Below are positions 37,284-46,008 of a DNA stretch of 64,000 nucleotides, one piece after another. Both the position numbers and the translations under genes were made by a program. Position 1 is the first letter of the stretch, and each line of letters begins with the position of its first letter. The notes under the pieces are model-generated. The model saw nothing but the letters and a program-made list of their open reading frames with translations. It had not been told where the DNA came from and did no database searches. Source of the stretch: Leptospira sp. WS60.C2. Its GTDB lineage: Bacteria; Spirochaetota; Leptospiria; Leptospirales; Leptospiraceae. The DNA is taken from the NCBI RefSeq assembly GCF_040833955.1, contig NZ_CP162133.1:744001-808000 (forward strand), given 5' to 3'.

Positions 37284-37430
37284 GTTGAGACCCCAGCCAA
37301 TCCCAAGGAATTGTTTAGGAGTGAGGATTTCTTCTGTACTTGGATCCCAAATATCTTTGATGAACGCTTCTGCAGTGATTTCAGTTCCGTAAGGAATTCC
37401 CCAAAAATTTTTCTCTTCTTTGTATGACAT
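37245..37430 (-). CDS. Small conserved-looking hypothetical protein
   Basis: 61 residues, soluble, with no family recognised. It is considered real because GAGGGGG stands 5 bases before its ATG and the sequence has a balanced composition. It overlaps the 3' end of the SGNH gene on the other strand by 39 bases and lies 25 bases from carA's 3' end; all of carA's unit is on the same strand, so it may be cotranscribed as its last gene. Confidence 0.6.
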   Translation of the reverse strand: MSYKEEKNFWGIPYGTEITAEAFIKDIWDPSTEEILTPKQFLGIGWGLNLHAIGRRVGVIK

Positions 37431-37455
37431 AGTGCCCCCTCGAATTTACCAAATC

Positions 37456-38541
37456 TTACAATTTTGTAGATTCCACCATAGTATAAAATTCTTGAAAATG
37501 GTAGGCAGAATCATGAGGTCCAGGGCATGCCTCTGGATGGTATTGTACTGCCATCACAGGTAAATTCTTGGTTTTTAAGCCAGCAACTGTATTGTCAAAG
37601 AGATTGATTCGAGTGATGGGTGTATCTCCTGAAGATTCACCTAACACATGAAAGCCGTGGTTTTGCGAAGTGATTTCAATTTTACCAGTTTCTTCATTAC
37701 GCACTGGATGGTTGCCACCTCTGTGTCCAAACTTCAATTTGGAAGTTTTTTTACCGAGTGCAAGACCAATGATTTGGTGTCCGAGACAAATCCCAAAGAG
37801 AGGTTTTTTGGCCTCCATAATCGTCTTTGCCGATTGGATGGCATAACTGAGAGGTGCAGGATCTCCCGGACCATTGGATAGAAAAAAAGCATCAAAATTT
37901 TCTTTTAATAAATCTTCTGCCTTTGTTTTGGCAGGGAAAACATGAACATTGAAGCCTGCTGAATCGAGTAATCGTAAGATATTTCGTTTGATTCCGAAGT
38001 CGTAAACAGCGAGTTTAAATTTGCTAGGGGAGTGCGCTCCGAAAACATATGGTTTCTCACAAGTAACAACTTGGGCAAGGTCTTGGCCTTCCATAGAGGG
38101 CGCGTTTTTTACGGCTTCTAAAAAGGAATCTTCGTATGTTTCGCTGATAAAAATACCACAGTTCATCGCACCAGAATTTCGAATAATACGCGTTAGTTTG
38201 CGCGTGTCAATTCCTTCGATCGCCGGTACATCAAATCGAATTAAAAAATCACTCAATGTTTCTTTGGATTGAAAATTGGAAGGACGTTTGACATATTCTT
38301 TGACAATGAGTCCAGATGCTTGGATTCGATCGGATTCCATATCATCTGGGTTGATTCCATAATTCCCAATCATAGGGTAGGTAAGTGTGACAAGTTGACC
38401 TTTGTAGGAAGGGTCAGTCAGGATTTCCTGATACCCCGCCATAGAGGTATTAAACACTACCTCTCCAATCGAATTCTTGTTTGCACCGAAGGATCGGCCC
38501 TTCATGACCGTTCCGTTTGCTAAAACCAAAAAAGCCTGCAT
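37456..38541 (-). CDS. carA: Carbamoyl-phosphate synthase small subunit
   Basis: Glutaminase subunit that feeds ammonia to CarB for arginine and pyrimidine synthesis. The class I amidotransferase triad is complete: Cys252 in FGICLGHQ, and His335 and Glu337 in [12 protein letters not shown] (361-residue numbering). The ATG at 38541 ([10 protein letters not shown]) fits the family's N terminus; an ATG at 38550 and a TTG at 38580 lie in frame upstream. carB is not in the neighbourhood. A secreted hypothetical protein gene precedes it by 46 bases. Confidence 0.92.
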   Translation of the reverse strand: MQAFLVLANGTVMKGRSFGANKNSIGEVVFNTSMAGYQEILTDPSYKGQLVTLTYPMIGNYGINPDDMESDRIQASGLIVKEYVKRPSNFQSKETLSDFLIRFDVPAIEGIDTRKLTRIIRNSGAMNCGIFISETYEDSFLEAVKNAPSMEGQDLAQVVTCEKPYVFGAHSPSKFKLAVYDFGIKRNILRLLDSAGFNVHVFPAKTKAEDLLKENFDAFFLSNGPGDPAPLSYAIQSAKTIMEAKKPLFGICLGHQIIGLALGKKTSKLKFGHRGGNHPVRNEETGKIEITSQNHGFHVLGESSGDTPITRINLFDNTVAGLKTKNLPVMAVQYHPEACPGPHDSAYHFQEFYTMVESTKL

Positions 38542-38587
38542 CAAATCCATTTCAAAGAATTGGGTCAGGCTTGCGAACAAAAATTCA

Positions 38588-39157
38588 TCAATCTTTTACA
38601 TAATAACGTTTGATACGGTCATAACGGTAATCCCCTTGGATCGAAACTGACTTTAGTTCGGAAAGTGATACTGCCATACTTTTTGCTTCTTCTGGATCGA
38701 TTGTCAGATAGAATCGTCTCCCTCGCACAAGATATACAATTTGTCCTGTTTGTGGATCTGCTTCGATGACTTGTCCCTCTACCCATTTTGTCTGCGCCGT
38801 CCGTTTCGGAGCGGAAACCTGGTATTTCTGAAAGACATGTGGTCTTCCCACACAAATCCATTCATCAGATGTTGGCGTGAGTTGTGTGGCTTTCCCTTCC
38901 ACGTAAAGACTTTCGTTTTGTTTGTTTCCAAAGCTCAGTTTCATGGTTTCGGCATCACAATGGATGGTGCGTTCTCGTAAGTTCGTTCCATCCAAGAATT
39001 GGAAATGGGGATCCTCTCCTGTGCTCTCCCAGGCAAGCAAATTGCCTGAATACCGGATTACCTTTCGTTCTTTTGGAGTGAGGCTGGTAGAAAAAAGAAC
39101 AAAAAGCCAAAGGAATCTGCAAATAAGGAAAAATTGTTTGGATCGGGTTAGACTCAT
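38588..39157 (-). CDS. Secreted hypothetical protein, 189 residues
   Basis: No family recognised with confidence. The N terminus has a basic start and a hydrophobic core ([18 protein letters not shown]), probably a signal peptide. The rest is beta-rich, with a possible OstA/LptA-like flavour ([21 protein letters not shown], then VEGKATQL), which is a weak resemblance only. ATG 39157 has GGA 8 bases upstream; a GTG at 39178 is the alternative. It is upstream of carA on the same strand and divergent from ompL1. Confidence 0.6.
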   Translation of the reverse strand: MSLTRSKQFFLICRFLWLFVLFSTSLTPKERKVIRYSGNLLAWESTGEDPHFQFLDGTNLRERTIHCDAETMKLSFGNKQNESLYVEGKATQLTPTSDEWICVGRPHVFQKYQVSAPKRTAQTKWVEGQVIEADPQTGQIVYLVRGRRFYLTIDPEEAKSMAVSLSELKSVSIQGDYRYDRIKRYYVKD

Positions 39158-39206
39158 TCGAAATTCCACATTTAACACAATTTTCGTTTAGATTTAACAA
39201 TTTTAT

Positions 39207-39235
39207 TTGACAAATCTTATGACAAGGACTAGTTT
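39207..39235 (+). promoter_or_regulatory. ompL1 promoter
   Basis: TTGACA at 39207-39212, a 17-base spacer, then TAGTTT at 39230-39235. This predicts a leader of about 90 bases before the ATG, containing a hairpin and a strong AAGGAG ribosome site. Confidence 0.55.
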
Positions 39236-39253
39236 CATTGCAATTGTCGGTAT

Positions 39254-39275
39254 GAACGACTGGCCACAGTCATTC
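39254..39275 (+). promoter_or_regulatory. Hairpin in the ompL1 5' leader
   Basis: GAACGACTG (39254-39262) and CAGTCATTC (39267-39275) pair at eight of nine positions around a GCCA loop. It lies near the predicted 5' end of the mRNA and could stabilise it. Confidence 0.45.
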
Positions 39276-39332
39276 GTTTGTCCGCAGGAATGAAAAAAAT
39301 TCAGGAAACACTCACTAAGGAGTAATCATCAA

Positions 39333-40235
39333 ATGCTGAAATCTCTACGCTTTGGAATGATGGGGTTCTTACTTTTGTGCTTGGCTGGTAGCCTAAGCGC
39401 ACAATCAGGTCCTCGTTCTTATTTTATGATCGGTCTAGGTATGCAATTCGACCTAGCACAACTCGGCGGAACCATTACAAAAGACGGTCTTGATTCAAGA
39501 AACCCTCAATTAAATGCAGCTGGTCAACCAACTGGTTCTTTGCAAAAAGCAATTTACGCTGAAAACACTCTTATCAGCTTAAAAAGAACAACTGGTGGAG
39601 CTGTCGGTGCGAAAACGAACGGCGCTATGATCGGTGGTAACGTAAACATCGGTTACGAGAAAGAAGGTATTTTTGGTCTTAACAGCCTTTTCTGGAGAAT
39701 CAACGTAAACTATACGACTAAAATCGCTGGTGGTGAAACATCTTCCACAATCGTTGGTTACAAGTGGTTAGACCAAGAGTGGCAATACACTGCTTGGACT
39801 GTTCCTACTTACCTTGGTATCAAACTTTACAATGCAGCTAACGACACAGCAGTGTACGTTGGAGCAGGGGTGAACTACTTCCAAGGATGGTGGGGCGTTT
39901 CTGGAACAATCAACAACCCAGGACTTCAAACATTCGCTCCTGGTGTTTTAGGACCTGGTGGCTCGCTTATTAGTGATGCTCCAAACCCTGGAATTTCGAA
40001 AGAAAACGTACGTTTTGGTGCAAGTGGAATTGGTTTGAACTGGCTTGTAGGAGCTCAAACTAAAATCACTGACAGAGGACACCTTTTCTTCGAATTGGAA
40101 ACAATCCTTTCTGCTGGAATGGGAGTTGGTGGAGTTGCATCCGTTGGTGGAGCATCTGCTCTTGCACCTTGGGTAGCATACCCAGTGGTCATCGGTGGAC
40201 AAACTTACCGCGTAGGTTACAAAATCGAAATCTAA
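39333..40235 (+). CDS. ompL1: Outer-membrane porin OmpL1 homologue
   Basis: 300 residues with a signal peptide (cleavage probably after SLSA). Several stretches match what I recall of OmpL1 from pathogenic Leptospira: QFDLAQLGGTITKDGLDS, KAIYAENTLISLKRTTGG, GWWGVSGTINN, GHLFFELETILSAGMGVGG and the end GGQTYRVGYKIEI. OmpL1 is a trimeric beta-barrel porin with surface loops. Alternating-residue strands are visible throughout. This copy is shorter than the recalled 320-residue protein, mainly in loop regions. AAGGAG lies 10 bases before the ATG and a strong terminator follows. Confidence 0.92.
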   Translation: MLKSLRFGMMGFLLLCLAGSLSAQSGPRSYFMIGLGMQFDLAQLGGTITKDGLDSRNPQLNAAGQPTGSLQKAIYAENTLISLKRTTGGAVGAKTNGAMIGGNVNIGYEKEGIFGLNSLFWRINVNYTTKIAGGETSSTIVGYKWLDQEWQYTAWTVPTYLGIKLYNAANDTAVYVGAGVNYFQGWWGVSGTINNPGLQTFAPGVLGPGGSLISDAPNPGISKENVRFGASGIGLNWLVGAQTKITDRGHLFFELETILSAGMGVGGVASVGGASALAPWVAYPVVIGGQTYRVGYKIEI

Positions 40236-40260
40236 TCAGATCACCACTGATTTGAGAAGA

Positions 40261-40295
40261 AAACCGGTGTTGGTCTCCAACTCCGGTTTTTTTTT
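40261..40295 (+). terminator. ompL1 terminator
   Basis: AACCGG, then GTTGG, a TCT loop, CCAAC, then CCGGTT, with one T-T mismatch between the two stem blocks, followed by a run of nine T. A strong intrinsic terminator 26 bases after the ompL1 stop. Confidence 0.9.
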
Positions 40296-40297
40296 GC

Positions 40298-40603
40298 CTA
40301 AAGACCTGTTCTCTCCATCAATCGTTTCACAAACTCTAAATCTAAACTGGAAATACTCTTAGTATTATGTGTGTAAAGTTTGAGCCGCACCTTGTTATAG
40401 ACATTCCAAATCTCTGCGTGGTGGTCTAAGGATTCCGATACAAACGCCAGTTTTGTTAAAAATAAAAATGCCTCCTGGAAAGTTCTGAATTGATAGTCGA
40501 AGGTAAGGAAAGGAACTCCCGCTTCTTCTTTTTGGTTCCATAAGGGATGTTGTGTGAGGAGTTCTTGGATTTCGGATTTGGTTGCTTGGGTGATCTGTCT
40601 CAT
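40298..40603 (-). CDS. phhB: Pterin-4a-carbinolamine dehydratase
   Basis: 101 residues. The family core is visible: WNVYNKVRLKLYTHNTKSIS preceded by the His pair in DHHAEI. The enzyme recycles the carbinolamine of tetrahydrobiopterin; no aromatic hydroxylase is encoded nearby, so the role here could be in a molybdopterin-related or pterin-salvage context. Start overlaps the upstream EamA gene stop by ATGA. Confidence 0.88.
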   Translation of the reverse strand: MRQITQATKSEIQELLTQHPLWNQKEEAGVPFLTFDYQFRTFQEAFLFLTKLAFVSESLDHHAEIWNVYNKVRLKLYTHNTKSISSLDLEFVKRLMERTGL

Positions 40604-41493
40604 CGTTTTATTTTTACCTTTCGTTTGTGGAATACAATCAAATACAATCCGAGTAAAATGATGGCACCGCCACTTAATTTTTGTACATCGAATGGTTCTT
40701 TCATAAAAAGAATCCCAACAAACATTAAAAAGATAGGTTCGATGAGTAATGTTGCATTGAGTTTGCTAATGGGCAAATAGTTGTGTGCTTCAAAATAAAA
40801 TGCTCTTCCTAAAAAGTATCCAAGTAACGAACAAAATCCTAAGATTAGAATCACTTCTAAAGGGGGGACAAAGAAGGTACCGATACTTTTTGCATAGAGA
40901 AAGAAAAAGACACATAACAAAAGCAAGCGAAGGTAGGCATATTCAAGACCTAAAATCTCTGGAATGTATTTTTTAATGAGATAACTTTGGATCGCAAACA
41001 AAAATGCACTGAGTAAAATACAAAACGCAGAAATCCAATTGATTTGACCTTGCAAAGTGGAAATTAAATAAATTCCAACAATCGATAATCCAATGCCAAA
41101 GACCTCTCTGTCTTTGAACCTCTCTCCTAAAAAAACAACTCCGAGAATCACATTGTAAAGCACTGTTGTTTTGATGAGAATGGCAGCAGGTCCCAAATCG
41201 GTTTGTTTCAGTGCATAATAGTACAAAACAATTCCCATGGCATTGGAAAAAGTTCCAATGAGTAAGATGTGTCCATCCCGTTTGATGGTGAGAGTCACTT
41301 TTTTTCTTCGTTTGACAGAACTTAAGAAAAAAGGTGTTACCACAAGGAAGGCAAAACCCACACCGAAAAGCGCCGCCATCTCGGGAGATACATTATATCT
41401 ACGAAACACTTCTTTGAATCCGATGACTTCAAACGCGAAAAAGACTCCCGTTAAAAAGACAAAGAAATATCCTTTTTTTTCGTTACCAGTCAA
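40600..41493 (-). CDS. EamA-family drug/metabolite transporter
   Basis: 297 residues with ten hydrophobic helices in two EamA halves, each ending in a conserved-looking segment such as ALKQTDLGPAAILIKTTVLY and PISKLNATLLIEPIFLMFVG. Members export amino acids, nucleobases or other metabolites. The end is highly basic (HKRKVKIKR). It overlaps ung by 11 bases upstream and phhB by 4 bases downstream. Substrate unknown. Confidence 0.85.
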   Translation of the reverse strand: MTGNEKKGYFFVFLTGVFFAFEVIGFKEVFRRYNVSPEMAALFGVGFAFLVVTPFFLSSVKRRKKVTLTIKRDGHILLIGTFSNAMGIVLYYYALKQTDLGPAAILIKTTVLYNVILGVVFLGERFKDREVFGIGLSIVGIYLISTLQGQINWISAFCILLSAFLFAIQSYLIKKYIPEILGLEYAYLRLLLLCVFFFLYAKSIGTFFVPPLEVILILGFCSLLGYFLGRAFYFEAHNYLPISKLNATLLIEPIFLMFVGILFMKEPFDVQKLSGGAIILLGLYLIVFHKRKVKIKR

Positions 41494-42148
41494 TGCTTTC
41501 TTTTCCTATCGATTGTAAATAGGCATTGGTTTTGGAAAAATGCCTGTTCCCTAAAAAACCACGGTAGGCAGAGAGTGGGGAAGGGTGCGCGGACTTTAGC
41601 ACCAAGTGTTTGTTTGGTGGTATGAGAATTTCTTTTTTCCCAGCAAACGATCCCCACAGTAAAAAGACCAGGTTGGATTTTTTTTCTGCTAGAATGCGAA
41701 TTACAGAATCGGTAAAGGTTTCCCAACCTTTGTTTTGATGGCTTCCTGCTTTGTCTTTTTCTACGGTAAGGGTTGCGTTTAGTAAGAACACTCCTTGTTT
41801 TGCGAGGTAACTTAGATCGCCAGACTTGGGAATTGGTTTTTTGACATCATCCAACATCTCTTTGAAAATATTTTGTAAGGAAGGAGGAAAAGGGACACCT
41901 TCCAATACCGAAAAACAGAGTCCATGTGCTTGTCCAGTGCCATGGTATGGATCTTGTCCAAGGATCACTACTTTGACATTGTCAAATGGACACAAATCAA
42001 AGGCTTGGAAGATTTGTTTTGCAGGTGGATATACGATACTTGTTTTGTATCGTTCTTTGACCCATTCCCGTAACTCCGTAAAATAGGGCTTTTCAAATTC
42101 TTCCTTAAGAACCTGTTTCCAGCTAGATTCAATTTGAACGTCTTCCAG
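41483..42148 (-). CDS. ung: Uracil-DNA glycosylase, probable CTG start
   Basis: Removes uracil from DNA. Motif GQDPYHGTGQAHG carries the catalytic Asp66, and HPSPLSAYRGF the catalytic His. The conserved N-terminal segment is WKQVLKEEFEKPYF. In the 237-residue version (ATG at 42196) the Trp falls at residue 26, but in Escherichia coli Ung it is near residue 7. CTG at 42148 places it at 10, makes a 221-residue protein of normal size, and is preceded by CGGAGGC at a spacing of 5-6 bases. I therefore favour CTG; the ATG remains possible. Confidence 0.8.
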   Translation of the reverse strand: MEDVQIESSWKQVLKEEFEKPYFTELREWVKERYKTSIVYPPAKQIFQAFDLCPFDNVKVVILGQDPYHGTGQAHGLCFSVLEGVPFPPSLQNIFKEMLDDVKKPIPKSGDLSYLAKQGVFLLNATLTVEKDKAGSHQNKGWETFTDSVIRILAEKKSNLVFLLWGSFAGKKEILIPPNKHLVLKSAHPSPLSAYRGFLGNRHFSKTNAYLQSIGKESIDW

Positions 42149-43340
42149 ATTTTGCCTCCGATTGAAAAAATAACACTCGTAAGTCGATTCCTCCATGTGT
42201 CACATGGATTGTCTTTTTAGAAAAATTCCGAAGTTCTCTCATACACTCGCTCCACTTTTCTTCGGTGGGACAGAGTATAAAACCAAGGATCGAACGTTCT
42301 TTTGGTATTGTTTTCGTAAATGTTTCGAGTCTCTTTCCGATACTCGCATACAAATGTTCTTCAGGGCCTGTTCGTTCGGATTTTCGATACCCGTAGGGTG
42401 GATTGAGTGGTAAAAAATAATGGGTCGTGTTTGTTTTCCCTTCTGGCAACACAGGAAATGTTTTTAAAAAATCGGAAATGCTCGGATCGATTGTTTCCAT
42501 AGAAACAAATTTTCTCCAGTGGGAAATTTCTTTCTGCCAATACCCTTCTAACGCAGGATCTGTGTCTTGTAAGACAATGGGAGTAGGCGAATCTTGATTC
42601 GGATGTAAGTCTTTATTTTTTTTGAGAAAGTGTTCGAAGGATTTTTCAGGGAATAAAAGTAATTTTTTCCAAACAAACTCCCTAGGCAAAGATAAGAATG
42701 GAGTCTTAGATTCGTTTAATAACCATTCCGTGGCAAATGTCATCGTTCCAGCAAAAGGAATATACACTGCGTTTGTTTGTTCCCTTGGAATGGAAAAAAT
42801 CTGATAACTCTCTTCTATGAGAATGTGAGCGAGATCCTCTGGAACCGGTGCACTTGTGGGAAAGTTGGCTTTGATTCCACGTTTGTATCCAGGTTCCCCT
42901 AAAACGGAAAGAGAAACGGTGATCTCATCTTCAAAAAAACTGATGTGTAGGTTCTCTTTGATTTCGTAAAATTTGGTTTCAGGGGAAACAAAGAGAGGTT
43001 TGACAAAGGGAACTGCTTCCGTCAGAATTCGATCCCACTCTTCTTCTCTCTTGTCCGCTGACTTATCCCAATCGGATGTTCTGCCAACCACTAATCGTAG
43101 GTCTCTAATAAAAAAACCATGAAACAATAAATAGGTGATCTGATGTGCGTTGGCATTTTCAATTTTGATTTTTTCAGAAAAGATACGAACATTCACCTCT
43201 GGTTGGTTTGGTAGTGGCACATGATTAAAAATTTCTCGGACTCGTTCACCAACCCAAGTGGAGGTTCCCGGTGGGAAATATAACTCCCAGGATAAGGTTG
43301 TACCTAACTGAGGTTTTCGGATTCTAAATTTCCAATTCAT
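42129..43340 (-). CDS. THUMP/RlmL-like RNA methyltransferase, motif I altered
   Basis: 403 residues. The pattern of RlmL-class RNA methyltransferases is visible: GEPGYKRGIKANFP, then PFAGTMTFATEWL where canonical enzymes have DPMCGSGTF, then the catalytic PLNPPYGYR. A divergent THUMP-like N-terminal part of about 150 residues precedes this. The enzyme would transfer a methyl group from SAM to rRNA guanosine. The degenerate glycine-rich motif I makes full activity uncertain. It overlaps ung by 20 bases if the CTG start is used. Confidence 0.7.
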   Translation of the reverse strand: MNWKFRIRKPQLGTTLSWELYFPPGTSTWVGERVREIFNHVPLPNQPEVNVRIFSEKIKIENANAHQITYLLFHGFFIRDLRLVVGRTSDWDKSADKREEEWDRILTEAVPFVKPLFVSPETKFYEIKENLHISFFEDEITVSLSVLGEPGYKRGIKANFPTSAPVPEDLAHILIEESYQIFSIPREQTNAVYIPFAGTMTFATEWLLNESKTPFLSLPREFVWKKLLLFPEKSFEHFLKKNKDLHPNQDSPTPIVLQDTDPALEGYWQKEISHWRKFVSMETIDPSISDFLKTFPVLPEGKTNTTHYFLPLNPPYGYRKSERTGPEEHLYASIGKRLETFTKTIPKERSILGFILCPTEEKWSECMRELRNFSKKTIHVTHGGIDLRVLFFQSEAKSGRRSN

Positions 43341-43383
43341 CTTTTCCTTGCTCTTCTTATTTCGTGGGAAAGATTGACTTTAC

Positions 43384-44298
43384 ATGTCTAGGATCTTCAC
43401 TCCAGAACTCTTTTTGGTGATTGCCGCCATTCTTTGGGGTGGAACCTTTGTGGTCATCAAACTTGCGCTGGATTCCGTGCCTCCCTTTCTCTTTTTGGCA
43501 GTCCGGTTTTCACTCGCAGGAATCATCACTCTCGTCTTATACCGAAAAACCTTATTTTCTAAAGCGAATCGTCGGATCGATTACATTCTACCTGCTTTTT
43601 TTGTCGCTTGTTCGGCACTTCTCGGTTATGCCTTCCAAACGATAGGACTCGTATACACATCGGCGACTCAATCTGGATTTATGACGGGTGCGTATGTGAT
43701 TTTTGTGCCACTCCTTGAGATTGCCATTGAACGAAAACTGCCATCGCTTCGGACTTGGATTGCCGTTGTCATTGTGGTGATTGGTTTATTTTGCATTTCT
43801 CAAAATGGGAAATCGTTTGAAGAGTTTCAAAATGAATTTGGATTTAGTTTTGGGGATGGACTCACGCTTGTTGGTGCTTTTTTCTTTGCGGTTTACATCA
43901 TATTGATTGATATTTACAGTAAAAAAATCCCAAGTCAGATTTTGATTTCGTTTGAAATCTTACTCATTGCAGTGGTCTCTAGTTTTCTTTTTCCGGTAGA
44001 GTCAGTATTTTTAAAACAAGAGATTTCGGTTCAGTTCGATTTAAAATTTTGGATTGGTATCATTTATACATCTGTGTTTGCAACCATCTTTACCACACAG
44101 ATTCAAACAAGATACCAAAAAGCAGTCTCTCCCGCAAGAGCTGGTTTGTTGTACAGCCTAGAACCAGTATTTTCCTTCTTTCTCGCTTATCTTGTGCTAG
44201 GTGAAAGATTGGGGACTGTGGGTGCGATTGGATCGTTATTAACATTATTTGGAATTTTGTTTTCTGAGATGGGGAAATGGAATAAAAGAGAAGAGTAA
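43384..44298 (+). CDS. EamA-family drug/metabolite transporter
   Basis: 304 residues, ten membrane helices. The first half has ILWGGTFVVIKLALDSVPPF and LGYAFQTIGLVYTSATQSGF, close to the DMT superfamily EamA pattern; the second half ends with LGERLGTVGAIGSLLTLFG. Distinct from the EamA gene at 40600; different substrates are likely. It is divergent from the methyltransferase gene and a bidirectional terminator follows. Confidence 0.88.
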   Translation: MSRIFTPELFLVIAAILWGGTFVVIKLALDSVPPFLFLAVRFSLAGIITLVLYRKTLFSKANRRIDYILPAFFVACSALLGYAFQTIGLVYTSATQSGFMTGAYVIFVPLLEIAIERKLPSLRTWIAVVIVVIGLFCISQNGKSFEEFQNEFGFSFGDGLTLVGAFFFAVYIILIDIYSKKIPSQILISFEILLIAVVSSFLFPVESVFLKQEISVQFDLKFWIGIIYTSVFATIFTTQIQTRYQKAVSPARAGLLYSLEPVFSFFLAYLVLGERLGTVGAIGSLLTLFGILFSEMGKWNKREE

Positions 44299-44306
44299 AA
44301 TCAGAT

Positions 44307-44333
44307 AAAAGCACCAATGAAATTGGGGCTTTT
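44307..44333. terminator. Bidirectional terminator between EamA and AI-2E-type genes
   Basis: AAAAGC then CCAAT, a GAA loop, ATTGG then GCTTTT, with one A-G mismatch between the blocks. It serves the convergent genes on both sides. Confidence 0.8.
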
Positions 44334-44373
44334 CGATTTCACTGACTCCTTCTCTGTTCGATCCTAATGGAAT

Positions 44374-45432
44374 CTAAATGATTTGATGTTCTTTCAGAGC
44401 ATGATACAGAATGCCAATGGTTACTTTTAGGATCGACAATACGGGTATGGCAAGTAACATCCCAAAGATTCCAAAAAAGTTTCCACCCACAGCAATTCCG
44501 ATCAAAATCGCAAGCGGATGAAGTGACACAGCATTGGCAATCACAACGGGTTGAACAATCGCATTGTCAACGAGCTGTGCTACAATCACAACAGAAGCAA
44601 TGGAACCAATCGAAGGTGATATTTCCGGAAACAAAATTGCAAAAAGGATGGGAGGAATGGCACCAATCAGTGGCCCCAAATAAGGAATGGAGTTGGCAAC
44701 TCCTAAGAAGACACCAAAAAGAACAAAGAACTTCACGCCTACAAAGTAAAATCCTATGGAAGCAACTACTGCCATGATTCCACATTGAATCACTAAACTT
44801 TTGAGGTAACTTGTGATTTGTTGGTTCATTCGGTAAAATACCATGAGAAACATTTCGAAGAACCGATTAGGTATAAAACTAATCATCGTTTTATAGATTA
44901 AGTTGGCATCGAGTAACAAAAAGAAACTGATGATGGGGATGATGATCATCCAACTAATAAAGGTTGGAATCATTACCACAATGCCTCGAAGGAACTCTTC
45001 CAAATTACTAGTTGCAAGTTTTGCAATTTCTTCAGGGTTGATGATCTTTTTCCACAACTCAGGGTTTTTGGAAACAACTGGAAGTTTTGTGAAATCTAAA
45101 AGTTGAAAATTTGGATCATCCATCTTGGTCGACCATTCTGAAACGATTGGTTGTGCCTTTTCAAATAAATTGGGAAGATAAAAGGCAAGAAACCAATAGG
45201 CTCCAACGATTAAGAAGGTGAAAATCACGATAATGGTAATTGCTCGATGAACTCCTCTTGATTCAAAATAATCTACAACCCCGTGAAATATATAAAAATG
45301 AATTCCTGAAATAAGAAGTGGGATTGCTAAAAACTTTACTCCCACAATTCCAATGAGAACTGTCAGGGCAATTAACCCAAAAAAAGCAGACCTTAAGATC
45401 AAGGATGAGATACTATTTTCTTTGAAGTTCAT
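44374..45432 (-). CDS. AI-2E / PerM-type permease
   Basis: 352 residues in the AI-2 exporter superfamily. Seven to eight helices; conserved-like segments are GVANSIPYLGPLIGAIPPILFA, then DNAIVQPVVIANAVSLHP, then IGIAVGGNFFGIFGMLLAIP. Members export autoinducer-2 or exchange Na+/H+. Its start overlaps the upstream cNMP-binding gene by four bases, so both are made together. Confidence 0.87.
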   Translation of the reverse strand: MNFKENSISSLILRSAFFGLIALTVLIGIVGVKFLAIPLLISGIHFYIFHGVVDYFESRGVHRAITIIVIFTFLIVGAYWFLAFYLPNLFEKAQPIVSEWSTKMDDPNFQLLDFTKLPVVSKNPELWKKIINPEEIAKLATSNLEEFLRGIVVMIPTFISWMIIIPIISFFLLLDANLIYKTMISFIPNRFFEMFLMVFYRMNQQITSYLKSLVIQCGIMAVVASIGFYFVGVKFFVLFGVFLGVANSIPYLGPLIGAIPPILFAILFPEISPSIGSIASVVIVAQLVDNAIVQPVVIANAVSLHPLAILIGIAVGGNFFGIFGMLLAIPVLSILKVTIGILYHALKEHQII

Positions 45433-45950
45433 TTGGATTTATTCTTTTTGCTTTTAAAGTATGCTGCTTCTAGTGTATCGTTTGTTTTGCGAAGACGATC
45501 TGCAATGATGGAAGCAAAACTTAGAAGTAAATCATTTCCAACTCTAGGTTTTGTTTCCAAAAGAGTTTTGAGTTCTGGTTGAAAGAAACCAAGTAGAATT
45601 GAATCCACAAGTGCGACTGCAGTCGCCGATCTTGGAAAATCTTGGAAGAGAGCAAGTTCCCCAAAAAATGCACCTTTCTCTAGTTCGGCGAGTTTGAGAG
45701 TCACACCTTCTCGTTCAGAGAAAATTTCCACCTTCCCTTGTAAGATCAAATACACTCCTGTACCGGCTTGCCCTTGGTAGAAAATCGTTTCACCTGCGTA
45801 ATACTTTCGTTTATGGATGAGCCTTGCAACTTCTCGGAGTGTCCGCCTAGACATTCCTTCAAAGATTGCAGTTTCGCGTAAAAAATGTGAAATTTCCGTG
45901 ATCGGGTTTTCATCGCGTTTGAGAATGGATTTCCAAAGGGGAAGTTGCAT
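45429..45950 (-). CDS. Cyclic-nucleotide-binding domain protein
   Basis: 173 residues consisting mostly of one cNMP-binding beta barrel: FYQGQAGTGVYLILQGKVEIF, then GAFFGELALFQDFPRSATAVA, the phosphate-binding cassette with Glu and Arg. No DNA-binding helix-turn-helix follows, in contrast to Crp. It probably acts as a cAMP- or cGMP-controlled subunit of the AI-2E-type permease, with which it overlaps by ATGA. Divergent from bioD. Confidence 0.85.
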   Translation of the reverse strand: MQLPLWKSILKRDENPITEISHFLRETAIFEGMSRRTLREVARLIHKRKYYAGETIFYQGQAGTGVYLILQGKVEIFSEREGVTLKLAELEKGAFFGELALFQDFPRSATAVALVDSILLGFFQPELKTLLETKPRVGNDLLLSFASIIADRLRKTNDTLEAAYFKSKKNKSK

Positions 45951-46008
45951 AGTGCCTCTTCTATATAAATCGGATAGACGAGGTCCGGAATTGATAAAAC
46001 TTGCACTT

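Noticed and set aside
45951..46008. BirA/BioR-type operator before bioD
   Set aside because: No palindrome resembling TTGTAAACC or TTATAGATAA could be found in the 58-base gap.
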